From positions 1-64,000 of the forward strand of contig JAWZYV010000729.1 of NCBI GenBank assembly GCA_038373885.1: a DNA stretch of 64,000 bases, given 5' to 3'. Below the pieces are notes generated by a model, which saw only the letters and a program-made list of their open reading frames with translations, had not been told where the DNA came from and searched no databases. Both the position numbers and the translations under genes were made by a program. The stretch is from Cheiracanthium punctorium (taxonomy: Eukaryota > Arthropoda > Arachnida > Araneae > Cheiracanthiidae). Shown piece by piece: positions 21,001 to 33,023 of this stretch; the stretch's first letter is position 1; the number at the start of each line of letters is the position of its first letter.

Positions 21001-22353
21001 AAATGCTTGGTAATGATCTTAATCGTAAGTGTTCGGAAAGTCGTGTGGAGTCACTCCAGATTCTTTTAGCAAGAAATTTGAAAGAATTTTTATGTATCTG
21101 TTTTACTTTAAACGAGCCACTCAAAAAAGAAAAATCTTGATTTTTACGATCAAAATAAGAAAGCGTACTCAAAACTTGAATGTTCATCCAAGTTTGCAGC
21201 ACAAGCTGCAAACAAGAATGTATGCACTGCTGCTCTTCAAACACAGAAGTAGCTGGAGGAAAAGGGGTATTAGGTAGCGAAATTTTTCATGTACATGTAA
21301 AGTGTCTTAAGCAGAAAACATGTTCAGCTTCTTAAAAACAATAGCATGATGTAATATCGATATTCCGTATAAGTCTACACCTGTCTTGATCAACTTATTT
21401 TGCATGACGCTGCATTAAATTTAATTGACAAATACACTGGATTGTGTGGATTGCGTTTTAATTATGGCAAAGCTGTGCATGGGCTATCTGGCTTAGATGG
21501 GGATTATCTTGGTCGGAGGAATTTCTACGCGTTACATCTTTTCACGTTACGTCTGGAGAAAACCGACCAAAACTCCAGACCATTAGATCGATAGCCTTTA
21601 TTCCAAGTCTATAGCTTTTAAGATTAATGGCACACTGTTATATTACAATTATCAAACTCTGACCATATATTACATGGTGTGATTAGATGATCTAGGACGC
21701 AGATGATCTAGGCCGCTAAGAGTAGGGCATTTTTAACTAACACTTCTCATCAATTGTTACACATGTGTGTATTTTTTTAATATGCTAGTAAAAATGTTTT
21801 ACACAAAATTAAAATAAAGCCAAAAGACATTTTTTAATGATAGAAAATAATTTATTCTTAAATGATATTCCTCACTTAATTTCACTCTCCTATACAATGA
21901 TGCTCAGTATTCTGAATTCACTTGGAAATTCTTTTTGTGATTTTGATCCTATTTTAGAAATTTAGAGATTACAAATTGTTGCAAATTACTTAATTAATTA
22001 CAATTTTTTGAACGTTACTTTAATTTTGTAACAGATTAGTAATTAGACTTAGATATATTATATTTTCTAAAATAACTAGTGTAAAGATAATACTTCTGTC
22101 CCTAAGGCTGGAAATAAAAGGATCCGATGTCGAAAGATTCGTAATTGGAGATTTGGTGTTCAGGGGCAACAAATGATATAAAGGCACCCCATTTTCTATT
22201 ATCTCGTCCAAGCTTAACCACTTTTATTTTAGACATTATTTACTTTCACTGTTTGTTCATGGTCCACTTTTCTTACATTTACACCCACAACCGCAATCTC
22301 GCGGAGCTGGTGTCCGATGGCAGCATTGGATAAGGGCCCTCAATGTACGGTAA
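21001..22353. other. No gene recognised
   Basis: AT-rich spacer. Open frames near 21029-21277 and 21400-21594 have no recognisable family and no clear splice sites. Confidence 0.3.
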
Positions 22354-22508
22354 CCCTTTGGCACAGCCAGCTGTCGTCAAAAATGGGTCTCTAGATCTGT
22401 GGCACGCGATGAACGTTTCGATCGTCCGCCATCTTTCTGGTAGTTAAGTCGAGCGATGGCAACGGCTGCCCTTTTTTCAGCATTGGGAAAGGGTTGCGCC
22501 TCAAAGGG
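22354..22508. mobile_element. piggyBac-like MITE, short deletion form (155 bp)
   Basis: Left end CCCTTTGGCACAGCC after GTAA, right end CGCCTCAAAGGG followed by TTAA. Its sequence equals about one half of the hairpin arm of the element at 23068-23544, so it looks like a deletion derivative. Confidence 0.65.
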
Positions 22509-23067
22509 TTAACCATGAAAGATGGTGCTTTACAAATATCCATTGACAGACGACTGCTCAAAGCAAAAACATTTCGTTCTAGAAAAAGCTAATGAAAAGA
22601 ATATTTATGCACGCACGGTGAGTCTTTTGTATTTCTACCAGTAAATTAATATGTGGGTTAAAAAAAAAAAAACACTCCCACAATAAACAACCTCGTTCCT
22701 TTAAGTGGCAGCTCCTCTTTCTGGTGTAGAGGTACAACCACTATGAATACTTCCCATTCTTTCTCAGAAAACGATTCAGGAGAGAGCCGAGAGTACTTGA
22801 ATCATATTTACACGAAAGTTTTCATTCATCACTTTTGTAATAGTCCAATCGTCGAAGAGTAATGCCTTCCCACAAAGCACACGAAAGATGGAATATAAAC
22901 AGTCCTGATTATGAAGAACCAAGCTTCGTGCTTAGGAATCTACAGTTGGTTTTTATTTTTCAGACGTCTGCTTCGAATTGCATGCTTGAGAAGCATTTCT
23001 ATGCTTTTGTTATACCGCTTTGTTCGACTCTTTGATAAAACTCATTTGCATACTCTTTGTGCGTTAA

Positions 23068-23544
23068 CCCTTTGAGGCGCAACACTTTCCCAATGCTGAA
23101 AAAGACAGTCGTTGCCATCGCTCGACTTAACTACCAGCAAGATGGCGGACGATCGAAACGTTCATCGCGTGCCACAGATCTAGAGACCCTTTTTTGACGC
23201 AGCCGGCTGTGCCGCACAGCCAGCTGTTGTCAAAAAAAGGTCTCTAGATCTCTGGCACGCTATGAACGTTTCGATCGTCCGCCATCTTGCGGGTAGTTAT
23301 GTCGAGCGATGGCAACGACTGCCCTTTATTCAGCATTCAGCAATCTATCCAGCAGATGTCATGCTGTTAAAAAGAATCGTGACAATTTTTTACGGGAAAT
23401 GACGTGCTAAAAAGTAAAGGATTCTCGTGGAGCTATGTCACTCGTAACTATTTTTATAGAAATCGAATCTATTCTTCGTGACTGGCAACAGTCAAAACAT
23501 CAGAGTTTGGTGTTCCTAGAGCGGGAACACTGCGTGTTAAAGGG
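23068..23544. mobile_element. piggyBac-like MITE with a long internal hairpin (477 bp)
   Basis: TTAA flanks both ends (23064-23067 and 23545-23548). Ends are CCCTTTGAGGCGCAAC and, inverted, CCCTTTAACACGCAG. The left 270 bp is a long inverted repeat: arms at about 23070-23205 and 23213-23340 pair around a GCACAGCC centre, both carrying GGCGGACGATCGAAACGTTC or its complement. No transposase frame. Confidence 0.75.
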
Positions 23545-23719
23545 TTAAACAGTATTTTCGTCTGTATCTTAATCTGTGTAGGAAATTAATATGTAAAAGA
23601 AGGGATAGTAATTTGTAGAAGAAGGAACTTTGCAGGAGCAAAGATGTCGTGTCTTATCCTCATAATTGAATCGCGATTTGGCTGCTGTGTTAATATATTT
23701 AGATTTTGGAAATGTCCTG

Positions 23720-24020
23720 CACTGAACTCCATTCCCGGTAAGAACATGGAAAGTGGAAGCAGCACCGGCTTGGTCTCCGGTGTTCAAACGATACCTCTGG
23801 GGGTGTCGATTTCAGGTGCTGAGTCTCTCATCTGGAATTGGTTCAAAATTAGGCGACTCCGAGCTCATTCGGTCTTATTACTCCCACTGGGGCTCATTAA
23901 AAATGGAAGATGTTCCCTTTCGCTGATCGCCGGCCTACATGGAGAATCTGGCACTGCTCAGCGGTTGCCAGAGGGCATTTGAAACAACAACAGAGTGTGG
24001 GAATTCTCGGAACGCTGAAG
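23720..24020. other. GC-rich block of unknown nature
   Basis: GC content is well above the surroundings. The plus strand has GGTGTTCAAACGA and GGTTCAAAATTAGG, both reminiscent of pol III B boxes, so a SINE is possible. A 112-codon open frame covers it, but I see no domain, start context or splice sites that support a protein. Confidence 0.25.
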
Positions 24021-24429
24021 GAAATTGCCTTATCAGATTTTAATACATTAGATGGGGTTTGATGAAAAAAAAAATTGCAATAGTCTTGAACAAAAGCGAC
24101 GAAGTCTGGTAGTTGGGATGTGGAAATTGTACGAAACTGTTCACTGTAGGCAGGTGGTCTATACTAAGTTGGTTTCTTCACCAGGCTCCACTGTACTTTT
24201 TTTTTTTTTTCTTTCAAGAAGGATGATCCCACTTTTCTTTAACACGCTTTTATTAGTTCCATCTGTATGTTTGTTTGTAACCGGCTCCTTTGAACTCGAT
24301 TTTGACCCACTTTAAACGGTCAGATTTAATTTAAACTTTGTAGACTTATCAAGGACCGATGACAATACAATAATTTGATAAGTTTATCCCATTATCCTGA
24401 TTAGGATCGTCAGGGTTAGTAAATTTCTT

Positions 24430-24560
24430 AGAGTTCCTTTGCGTGAGAGCGAGAGAGATGGAGCCAGCGCGCGGTCTGCGCATGCGTACCATTTCGGCAA
24501 TCGGCTCAGCACAGAGTAGAACCTCTCTCGCTATTGGTAACTGTCAATGGTATGTTTGGG
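24430..24560 (+). promoter_or_regulatory. Candidate CpG-rich promoter with NRF-1-like site
   Basis: A GC-rich island in AT-rich DNA with GAGAGCGAGAGAGA (GAGA-factor-like), TGCGCATGCGTA at 24477-24488 (NRF-1-like) and an inverted CCAAT (CTATTGG). Possible donors GGTAAC and GGTATG follow at 24536 and 24549. It could be the start of the TNFAIP8-family transcript 10 kb downstream, but nothing ties the two together except orientation. Confidence 0.25.
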
Positions 24561-24729
24561 AAGTTACGTTTTTGAAATCCAGATGGCAAATCTAAAAGTT
24601 TTACCTCAATTACATGGATGTTTGTGTTTGTTGTAGTCGTTATGAAACTTATTTGTTGATTAGAGACCTATTTTTCCTTTTTAGTGAGGAAGGTAGCATT
24701 GAACTGCAGGTTAATTAATACTTGCACCT

Positions 24730-24790
24730 CAGGGGCGTAGCCAGAGGGGGGTCTGAGGGGGCTGCTGCCCTCTCCCCAAAATGTGAGAAC
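24730..24790. mobile_element. Left end of a hAT-type MITE, truncated
   Basis: CAGGGGCGTAGCCAGAG followed by G-runs matches the ends of MITEs at 39712 and 63113. The opposite end and the duplication are missing. Confidence 0.45.
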
Positions 24791-24809
24791 ACGCTTTTAT
24801 AGCAAATCA

Positions 24810-25128
24810 AACTAAAAAGGGAAACACGCTTTAGTGGTAAATTGAATTAACTAAAAAGTGAAAAATAATTCTTAATATAGAAATAAATTAATGAACGAAA
24901 AATAGTATTATTGTGAAAAAGCGTGGGGTGATCCATATATCAATTCTTGAGAATATTCGCTCGGTATGATTAGTACAAAAATGATACAAAAAATATAGCA
25001 CTAAGCGCCCCACATTTTTTCACCATAATACTATTTTTCGTTCATTAATTCATTTCTATATTAAGAATTATTTTTCACTTTTTAGTTAGTTCAATTTATC
25101 GCTAAAGCGTGTTTTTTAGTTTTTTTAA
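24810..25128. repeat. Long imperfect inverted repeat (fold-back)
   Basis: Arms of about 115 bp (24810-24932 and 25004-25128) flank a spacer of about 70 bp. Shared blocks include ACACGCTTTAG, AGTGAAAAATAATTCTTAAT and GAACGAAAAATAGTATTAT. It follows directly on the truncated MITE end at 24730 and may be that element's interior. Confidence 0.75.
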
Positions 25129-27420
25129 ACTATATTTTTTATACGTCTACCCATCTTGGAGAACGATAATGTCCTGAAATTGATTTTTAGTAAAGCATGA
25201 CTCCTGTGTGTTGTATTTTACAAAAAAGATTTTATTATCTTTCTCTTTTCTCTGTCTCTCTCTCTTCTTCTCTTCTTCTTTTTTTTTTTTTTTTTTTTTT
25301 GATGAGGTGGGATATGTGAAAAGAACCTTTTTGGGTTCTAACGGCAAAGGTTACGAATTTTGGAAAATGCTAGCCAATCTAGCATTTTTCTTATTATACC
25401 CACATACATGCCAATTTTTGTATTATCAGTAACATTCTTAATATCGTTTATGCAATTTATTTATACATCCCAAGACAAATAAATTAGTTTTTTCCTAGGA
25501 AAAATACTGACGTATAAAAAATAGACATTACGGTCCTCCTAATGGATTTTCTCCATTAAAATAAATTATACATTTTTTCCCATAATTTTATTTTCTGAAC
25601 ATTGTAATAAACGTTATTTATTTGCTGTGATGTGATGAGAAATTAATAACATTCATTCTTTCTCTTAAAAAAATTCTTCTTTCAATAAAATTTGTATGTT
25701 TATTCCCTGCACAACAGTACTTATTCTATTTGGTTAAATGGCTTCAATTCTCAGAAATGCTGTTCCGTAGATTGCTTCTTTTCCTTGTTGTATTTTGTGC
25801 GTCGTTAATTGCATTCTACCGCCAAACAACTGTCTGTAATTTATTCTTTCACATAAATTCTTTAAGTCGGCGAAACAGGATGCATTCAGAACGACAATGC
25901 GGGCAACCAACGTATTTACACATCAGAGGCTAATTGGCAGAAAACACAGATGTACTTGAAGCGATAACAACAAAGTAATCACTTGCGGTCTATTCGAACG
26001 ATTGAAATTTCAGACTGTGTGAAAAAGAATTATCCTTTTTTTTTTTTTTCTTTTGAGTGTTGGAAAACAATTCCAAAGAGTTGTTCCAAATTATTTGATT
26101 AAACGGACTTTCTCACAGCATGGCATCTATCTTGTGTACTGTTAAGTTTATGGAAACGGCTCTTGAAAATTAAGGTAAAGTCTAGAACAAATATCCGAGC
26201 AATTAAATTAATTCAATGAAAATTTCTAGATTTATTTTTCAAGTACTATTTCAAGGAGTGCTTAAACTTGAAAAAGTTGGAACCTCGCAATTCGTCAGTA
26301 CTGGAGCATGTTGCTCTTAATTAAATATCTAATTTAGACAGACGTCCATATATGAATGCATGCCATATGGATGGAATTCATTACCCTTTCATAGAAAGAT
26401 AGTAAATGAATCTCAGGAAATATTATTTAATTTAAATATTTTCTTCAAAATTCTGAAAAGAAACATTATGTTAAGAAATCTAAATAAATACTTTACTAAA
26501 CAAACAAAACACGGTTTGACAGCATTTTCGCTGCTTCCTCACAAAGATTTAATGCTACATAAACGAAGTTGATCTTGGATGAAAAGAAGTCACGGGGCTC
26601 TTGAAAATTTTTGAAACGAACAAATTTATGTCTGACACTCAAAAAACTTCAAAATATTTGTTCACAACTTGCGTATTGTGCTCTCGTGTTTTAGTAAAGA
26701 GAAGTAAAATAAAATTATGAACGTTCTTTCCATTACCAGTTAGCTATATTTTAATGTTAAAAATATGCACACTGCTTTTGCGAATAAAAATTAATACTTG
26801 CTGTATTACTAAAGAAACCATATTTGATATTTTCCTTTCGAAATTTACCACCATTTTCAATACAATTTTCCCTTTTTTTTGTATTACGTACAAGAATAAA
26901 TAAATAAAGGTGAATAAATATTTCTAAATTAATCCTGAAAGCTATTGCAGTGCTTACTTGTTCAGGCGATCCTGCAATTCATTTGCCTGGATATCCTTCT
27001 GTAAATCAAAATAATATAGTGCTTAGCTCGATTGATGAAGAGAAACCAGACAGCTTAATTAATAATGAATTCAAAATTTAAAAATTCGAATTTATTTGAA
27101 AGTGCAACGATTTGAGTTGTATTTAAACTGAATACGTTCACGGATTTTATGATTACTTTCCCGGTCGCACAGCTATAGGCAAATTTTAAAATAATTAATT
27201 AATTAAAAAAATTCAAACAACTTTAAGAAATAACAACAAAGACACCCAAAATCAAATTACATTACCAGAAAAATATACATTGATTATAATCTTATTGTTA
27301 CAATCTTAAATGGTTTCTTCCGGTTTTCTGAAAAAGGTACGTTTTGCGTTATTTTAAAAATTTATGGAACGATCTCCTTCGAACGAACCTCCTAAATAAA
27401 TGCAATTTAAACTATCCAAG
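25129..27420. other. No gene recognised
   Basis: AT-rich with a CT/T-rich tract at 25240-25300. I see no supported exon, RNA gene or transposon end. Confidence 0.35.
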
Positions 27421-27561
27421 GCTGGGATGCAGACTCTATTGACCGCCATTATAAACCAGTTTATTTACCGATTCCAGTTTTATTATCGGTTTATATATAA
27501 AACTGGAATCGGTCAATAAAACTGGTTTATAATGACGGTCAATAGAGGTCTGCATCCCAGC
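27421..27561. repeat. Near-perfect 141-bp palindrome
   Basis: Starts GCTGGGATGCAGACTCTATT and ends in its reverse complement with one extra base. The arms are about 63 bp with only a few mismatches around a short centre near 27487. It would form a very stable hairpin. Confidence 0.85.
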
Positions 27562-27697
27562 TCAAATGTGTTAAGCTGTTACCTAGAAATCGGTGAACAT
27601 ACTGAAGAAAGGATAAAAAAAGAAAAGGGACATACTCGATGAATAAAGAGCCCCCTCCGTTTTTAAAGTCGGTTAAATTATAAAAAGGAACAGGAAA

Positions 27698-27703
27698 TCT
27701 ATC

Positions 27704-27735
<32 letters not shown>

Positions 27736-28851
27736 AATGAATGAAAAACTCCGTTGAAAAAACTCCAACACCATTTGACCGATCACCATGAAATTTGACA
27801 ACGTGCTTTAACATAGAGAAGATTTTAATACTTACTATCCATTATACCGTTCTACCGGTCGCGATGAAAATTGGTACAGGCGGATATTTGGACACGGAGA
27901 ATATTTTTACAGTATCCATTTTGCTATAACTTGCCCCTAGGTGGCGCTGCAACGCATCAACTTCTATACCGTTCGACCGTTCTCCCTAAAAATGGGTATA
28001 CTTAACACATTTGAACACGGAGAATATTTTCTTACCATTCATTTAGCTGTAATATTTGTGTATTTTCGTTTTACGAGACAAGAACTTTAGAAACGACTTC
28101 AGTTATTGAATTTAAATATTGAATTTAACAATTTAAGTGACAACAATGAATAATATGCTAATACTGTGCTTAAACTAATAAATTAAATTAGCTATTTATT
28201 TTAAGTGCAAATCCCAAGAGAGGTCGGCGTTAGTTTTATGTGACAATTCTGAAGTTGCATTAGGTGTTTAGTAATGGTTATAAGCTCTTTCTCAAAAGTT
28301 ATGTCACTAACATTTACAAAAGCGCCATGATCATGGCGGAAACAGAGTACATTTCTGGCATCAAAACATATGCTGCGCATCGAATGTTTCATATTTAAGA
28401 TATCAACAAAATTTTAAGACTGTTCTGTTACGTAGAATTTCAGTAAAGTCGTCTGCAACAAAAGTGTGCAAACACTTAAGAACTGCACGAGAAAATAAAA
28501 CGGTTGTCCACATCGAGAAATGTTATTTCTGAGATAATAATGCTATAACTGAAACCAAAAAAAAAGAAAGAAAGCAGTCCTACATAATGCGGAGATAAAG
28601 TGTTTTGCATGTGAAGAGTTTCTCCCATACTATGAAGTTCTTTCTTTTTTAATCGCGTGCGACATCTGTAACAGCTTTCGCATCATCATGTTGCAATGAT
28701 CTGAATATTCATTTGTAATGACGCAAACTTTATGTTACGAGGCAGATAATTTAGCTTTTTTAAGAGATTCCACATCACTGGATTTAATTCGAGTTACACA
28801 AGTAAGAAAACTATTCGTTTCCTACCGTACGAAGAACGGGTACGCAGCTAG
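27698..28851 (+). mobile_element. Non-autonomous Helitron-like element (1154 bp)
   Basis: Begins TCTATCTATATATA after an A and ends CGGGTACGCAGCTAG before a T. Near the 3' end CGTAC and GTACG form a stem around GAAGAACGG, about 10 bases before the CTAG, as in Helitron termini. Internal units containing TACCGTTC(T/G)ACCG and GACACGGAGAATATTTT repeat two or three times. No Rep/helicase frame. Confidence 0.6.
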
Positions 28852-31178
28852 TTCATTGCAAACTCACCTCTTCTTCTCCTGCACCACATTTTATCCCCAG
28901 CTATCAACACGCTAAAAATGAAGTCAGAGATCAGAAAAAAGTACATTTCATCTTTTTAAACCAGAAAAATCACAAAAATGCTTTTTTCTTTCAGAGTTTT
29001 CAAAACAGATTGATAATAAGATACAAAGTATGGAAGAACTCCGTGCAATAACGTTTTTGAAAGTTTCACTGTAAGAGTTTGAAAATCCCAAAGTGTTTGA
29101 CAGCAAACACATTAGGTTGCTGTCAACATTTAAGCTTAACATAGGACGATATCTTTCAAATCAGATGCTCCTAACCTGAAGTACGTAACAGACTTGTGGA
29201 AAGATTGTTTTGTAATGTCGTAAATCACAAAAGTAGCTCAACTGAAAATGCAGGCAAAGCTGCATAGTTTTATATCACAAAAGTACTCTCAAGTTTAATT
29301 TTTACTGTTACACTCAAAGTGGGGTAAATGACTTAGGCCGCTGCGATTTTAGTAACCAAGAACTTCTATGGATTTCTAATTGCTCGCGAAACTCCATCCC
29401 GATTTGAATACAGTTTTTGCCGCGTCATTTTAGGCTAAGAAGATTTTATCAAAAAAAGAAAGTATGTCTGCATTATATATGCGGGTAGTCTTCATGGAAA
29501 GAGAATAGTCATAAAAGGAAATCCAAGCTAAAGGGTATGTGGGGGAAAAAAGGGTTGGGAACTGCTGAATTTTTCCTTTTAAGCAGGGATTTATGAATAA
29601 AATTTAATTTTCAATTTAAAAACAGCGGCTTTATTATTACTATAATTTATTTCATGTTTAAGTCGTTAATTACTTTTTGCTGCGCCACTTTTCGAGCAAA
29701 AGTTATAAAAGAGTTTTGTACAAGTACATGTTCTCTGCATTTGTCCATAATGAACTAGGTAGACTGGATTTTTGACCAATATCATTTTCTTTAACTTTTA
29801 GTCGAAGAATAATGCATAAATTAAAATTTAAGGCAACGTAGCATGTACAGGTGTAGTGTCATTCTATAGTAGAACAACATTCTACTTAATCCGACATCAA
29901 AGAGCTCGAACTTTATAACTTATATTTTTCGATCTGCACAGGTTTTTCGTAAATGTTACATTAATATTCCGTTTTAGCAGAGTAAAATAACATGACCTAC
30001 AGACAAAGTAATTTTTGTTTGTATTACTGAAAACTGCTACTGCTGTACTTCCTCTTTGTCCACATTAAAAAGAAAACTAATATTGCTATTTTCTATATCT
30101 AACATTTCTGTCTAGAGCCCCTGCAAACAGAAATCTACTTTGATTGGACAAAGATTCGCCGAATTGATGGATAAACTTTTGACGAAAATGCTTAACTACT
30201 TGGCATTCAATCAGAGGGCTTTTTACTTTTCCTAAAACTAGAAATAACCCATCATTGGCGGTAAATTAAAATATTGTAAAATTGGGGTTGCTTTTTAGCT
30301 CATAAATATTGTGAAATTGGGGTTATTTTCAGCTATTTGTATTGCCTGTTAGCCTGGACAGCTTTATGAAAAGTGTATCATCTCAGGCAAAATAAATTTT
30401 GGAACAGATGCATTTGTGGACTGCATCATTTATTGCTTGTGACGATTTCCGAAATCACTATCCTAAAGGGTACTTACATATTATCCCGTCGGTCATTCCC
30501 GCCAAACTATTTTTTCCTTAAATGTGCTGGCAAACTGTTGCCAATCCTATTCCAAACCATCGATAATTTCATGTGTCCGGCATTTATCTTGGCGAAAAAT
30601 CGCTCGTCTCGACAAACCGCTGGGATAATACGTAAGTACCCACTAAATCTACCAGCTTATTCTTTTAGATATCATATTACCTGTCTTTCTTTCATCTGAT
30701 CTGCAAGAACATTAAATTTTGCATTCGTGGGCACTTCATATCGATATGTTGTTTCAAATGCTGGATGATTACCAGAAAGCCTGACGTTATGCCCATTGGA
30801 ATCCATAATTGTAGCACGGTAAGGGGGTCTATTTAGTCAAAAGTTGCAACGTTTTTACTGATTCTGTTGGATAATATGGTAAATATTGATATTCTTTTCA
30901 AGGGAGCTATTGCCAGAAAATTGAAACTCGAAATCTGATGAGATTCTGCAAACTCCATGACACGAGGATTTTTTTTTTTTTTTCCGCAGCAAATTTTGCA
31001 TCATTGCGGATCTGTTTGTTCTTCACCTAGTCTCACTATCGACAGAATTCTGCAAATTCCAGTCAATCGGAATCTGGAAATTTGTGGAGTTCTGACAATG
31101 TTGTGAATAGTGCAGGATAAGCGCACTCACACAGATTACAAAATACGTATTGCTGCACATTTTGGACTCGTTTTTAGC
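28852..31178. other. No gene recognised; isolated hAT-like end at 29553-29567
   Basis: Mostly AT-rich unique sequence. GGTTGGGAACTGCTG at 29553-29567 is the inverted form of a CAGCAGTTCCCAACC hAT terminus, but its partner was not found. A plus-strand open frame at 30373-30699 has no recognisable domain. Confidence 0.35.
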
Positions 31179-31355
31179 TAGGGATGGACGCGAGACGACT
31201 TTTTTGCGAGACGTGACAGAGATTTACAGCTTTTTTGCGAGACGAGACACACATTTTTAACATTACGATATAGGGATTTTTGCGAGACGAGACAAAGCTT
31301 TTAGGCTATTTTGCGAGACGCGAGACTCCTATTTTTCGTCTCGCGTCCATCCCTA
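31179..31355. mobile_element. TAGGGATGG MITE, copy 2 (177 bp)
   Basis: Same ends and same internal TTTTTTGCGAGACGAGACA units as copy 1. The flanking octamers TTTTTAGC and TATCATTA do not match, so the duplication has been lost or the flanks were rearranged. Confidence 0.85.
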
Positions 31356-31855
31356 TATCATTAGTATTACGCAATCAAATAACTGGAGACTTCTGGAAAG
31401 TACTACTTAAAGTATTACGAGGAATGTTTCCGAAGCCTGATGGAAAGGTGTAAAAGAACAACTCGCCGCAAAAGTTAAGTTGAATTGCGAGTCTTGCTTG
31501 CTGTGAATACGTTACCTGTGAGCCCAAATGCTCTGCTTCTTAACACTTCGGTATTATTAAGCGGCAGTGTCTCACTTGTTTTCAGTATGTATGAGTTGTT
31601 GTGTGCTAAGTAGCAGCTGAGAGTTCTCTTCAAGAATTTCCTCTGAGTTTCTAAACTGTGGGAGGATTTTATTGTACGCGAATTACAGTATTTGAGAAAA
31701 AGTCTTTGTTCAGTTGTCTGTTAATCTGCGTACTAATGTTTTGAAAATAAATATTTATTTTATGCATTAGTTGTTGAAAAGCCACATTCGCAGTAACAGA
31801 ACTAGCTGATTTCCTGACTAGACTAGCAGACAATATTTTTAGGCAATGCTGTGAC

Positions 31856-32399
31856 CAGGGCCTGATTACCGAAAAGGCTTGGGAAGCTTGAGCTTCCCCT
31901 CAGAATTTGAAGGGGGCCCAAAAATGACTGGAAAACTGAAAAAATTCAAAATTGTGTTTTTAAATGCATCTTTTAAGTTATTGTAAAGATTCTTTTGTTT
32001 TGAAAATTTGCGCAAGCAAGATAAAATACATGCTATTTTAGTACAACTTAAGATTTGACCTAAATTGACTACAATTTGTAATATTTAATTAATACTCTTA
32101 ATTGCATTGTAAGACCATGATAATACTAATTCAACGAGTAACAACCGTACAATTTTGATGCAATTATTGTATACAATAATTTTAAATGTCAGTGTGTGTG
32201 TGTGTGGGGGGGGGGAATGAACACTAATCTGAATTCTGCTGGGCCCCTTTTCATGATGTCATTTAATGCATTAGTGAGTTTTGTTACAAAATGTTCATAG
32301 ATTTAGAAAAATTTTACTTTTCCCAAACAGAAATCCGAGGAGGGGGTGCCCCGAAATGAGACTGAGCTTACCCTCACTTCAAAGGTTAATCGGGCCCTG
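31856..32399. mobile_element. hAT-type MITE, 544 bp, perfect 8-bp target duplication
   Basis: Left end CAGGGCCTGATTACC, inverted right end CAGGGCCCGATTAACC. GCTGTGAC flanks both sides exactly (31848-31855 and 32400-32407). It holds a GT/G-rich stretch near 32192-32215 and no coding frame. It is inserted just upstream of a Helitron-like 3' end. Confidence 0.87.
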
Positions 32400-32407
32400 G
32401 CTGTGAC

Positions 32408-32465
32408 AACTAATACACGGGTACAACGATGCATAACAACTAATACACAAGGGCAACGCAGCTAG
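32408..32465 (+). mobile_element. Helitron-like 3' end fragment
   Basis: Ends GGGCAACGCAGCTAG before T, like the terminus at 28851. A phrase CTAATACACGGGTACAACG/CTAATACACAAGGGCAACG is repeated in tandem just before the end. The 5' end was not found. Confidence 0.4.
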
Positions 32466-32847
32466 TTATAAATGTATTTCGAGTATAGTTAGCAAACGCC
32501 TGGCGAATATTGTAAAAAGTTGTACTAGTCGATTTTAATATAGATTGTAATTCTGAAGAAGTGTTTTATGGAACAGGGAAGACAAATAAGACAAGCACGG
32601 CACACTCGTGTGTTATGAATGGGGTCGTCCAAAGCTTCTCCTCTCTCTTAATGAAATAAATTTAGTTACAGGCAATTAATGACATCTTGATTTTAAAAGT
32701 TCATTCCATTAAAATAAAACGTTAATTTTGATAGCAAAATGTTTTCTTTCAATTTTGATAGCAAAATTGACAATTTCACTCAAATTTGTTACTTTTTACC
32801 TGTAGTCTTTTAGCAATGCACAGACACGTTTTAACTTTGCTTTCAAT

Positions 32848-33023
32848 CAGGGACATAGCATAGCGAGAAAAAAATATTGGATGGGATCTAAAACTTCGAA
32901 AAGGTAGAATTTCTCACAAAAAAAGCATGATTTGTGACATCCAGTCAACAAAAATTCAAAATTACGCAGGTGAAGGGGGGGGGGGCAGGCCCCTGCCTAT
33001 GGCCTACTCCTCGCTCGTCCCTG
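32848..33023. mobile_element. hAT-type MITE, 176 bp
   Basis: Left end CAGGGACATAGCATAGCGAG, right end inverted CAGGGACGAGCGAGGAG. Flanks CTTTCAAT and CTTTCTAT agree at 7 of 8 positions. A G-run lies in the right half. Confidence 0.75.

Noticed and set aside
23644..23982. 112-codon open frame in a GC-rich block
   Set aside because: No domain, splice or start context supports it; a SINE-like explanation is at least as likely.
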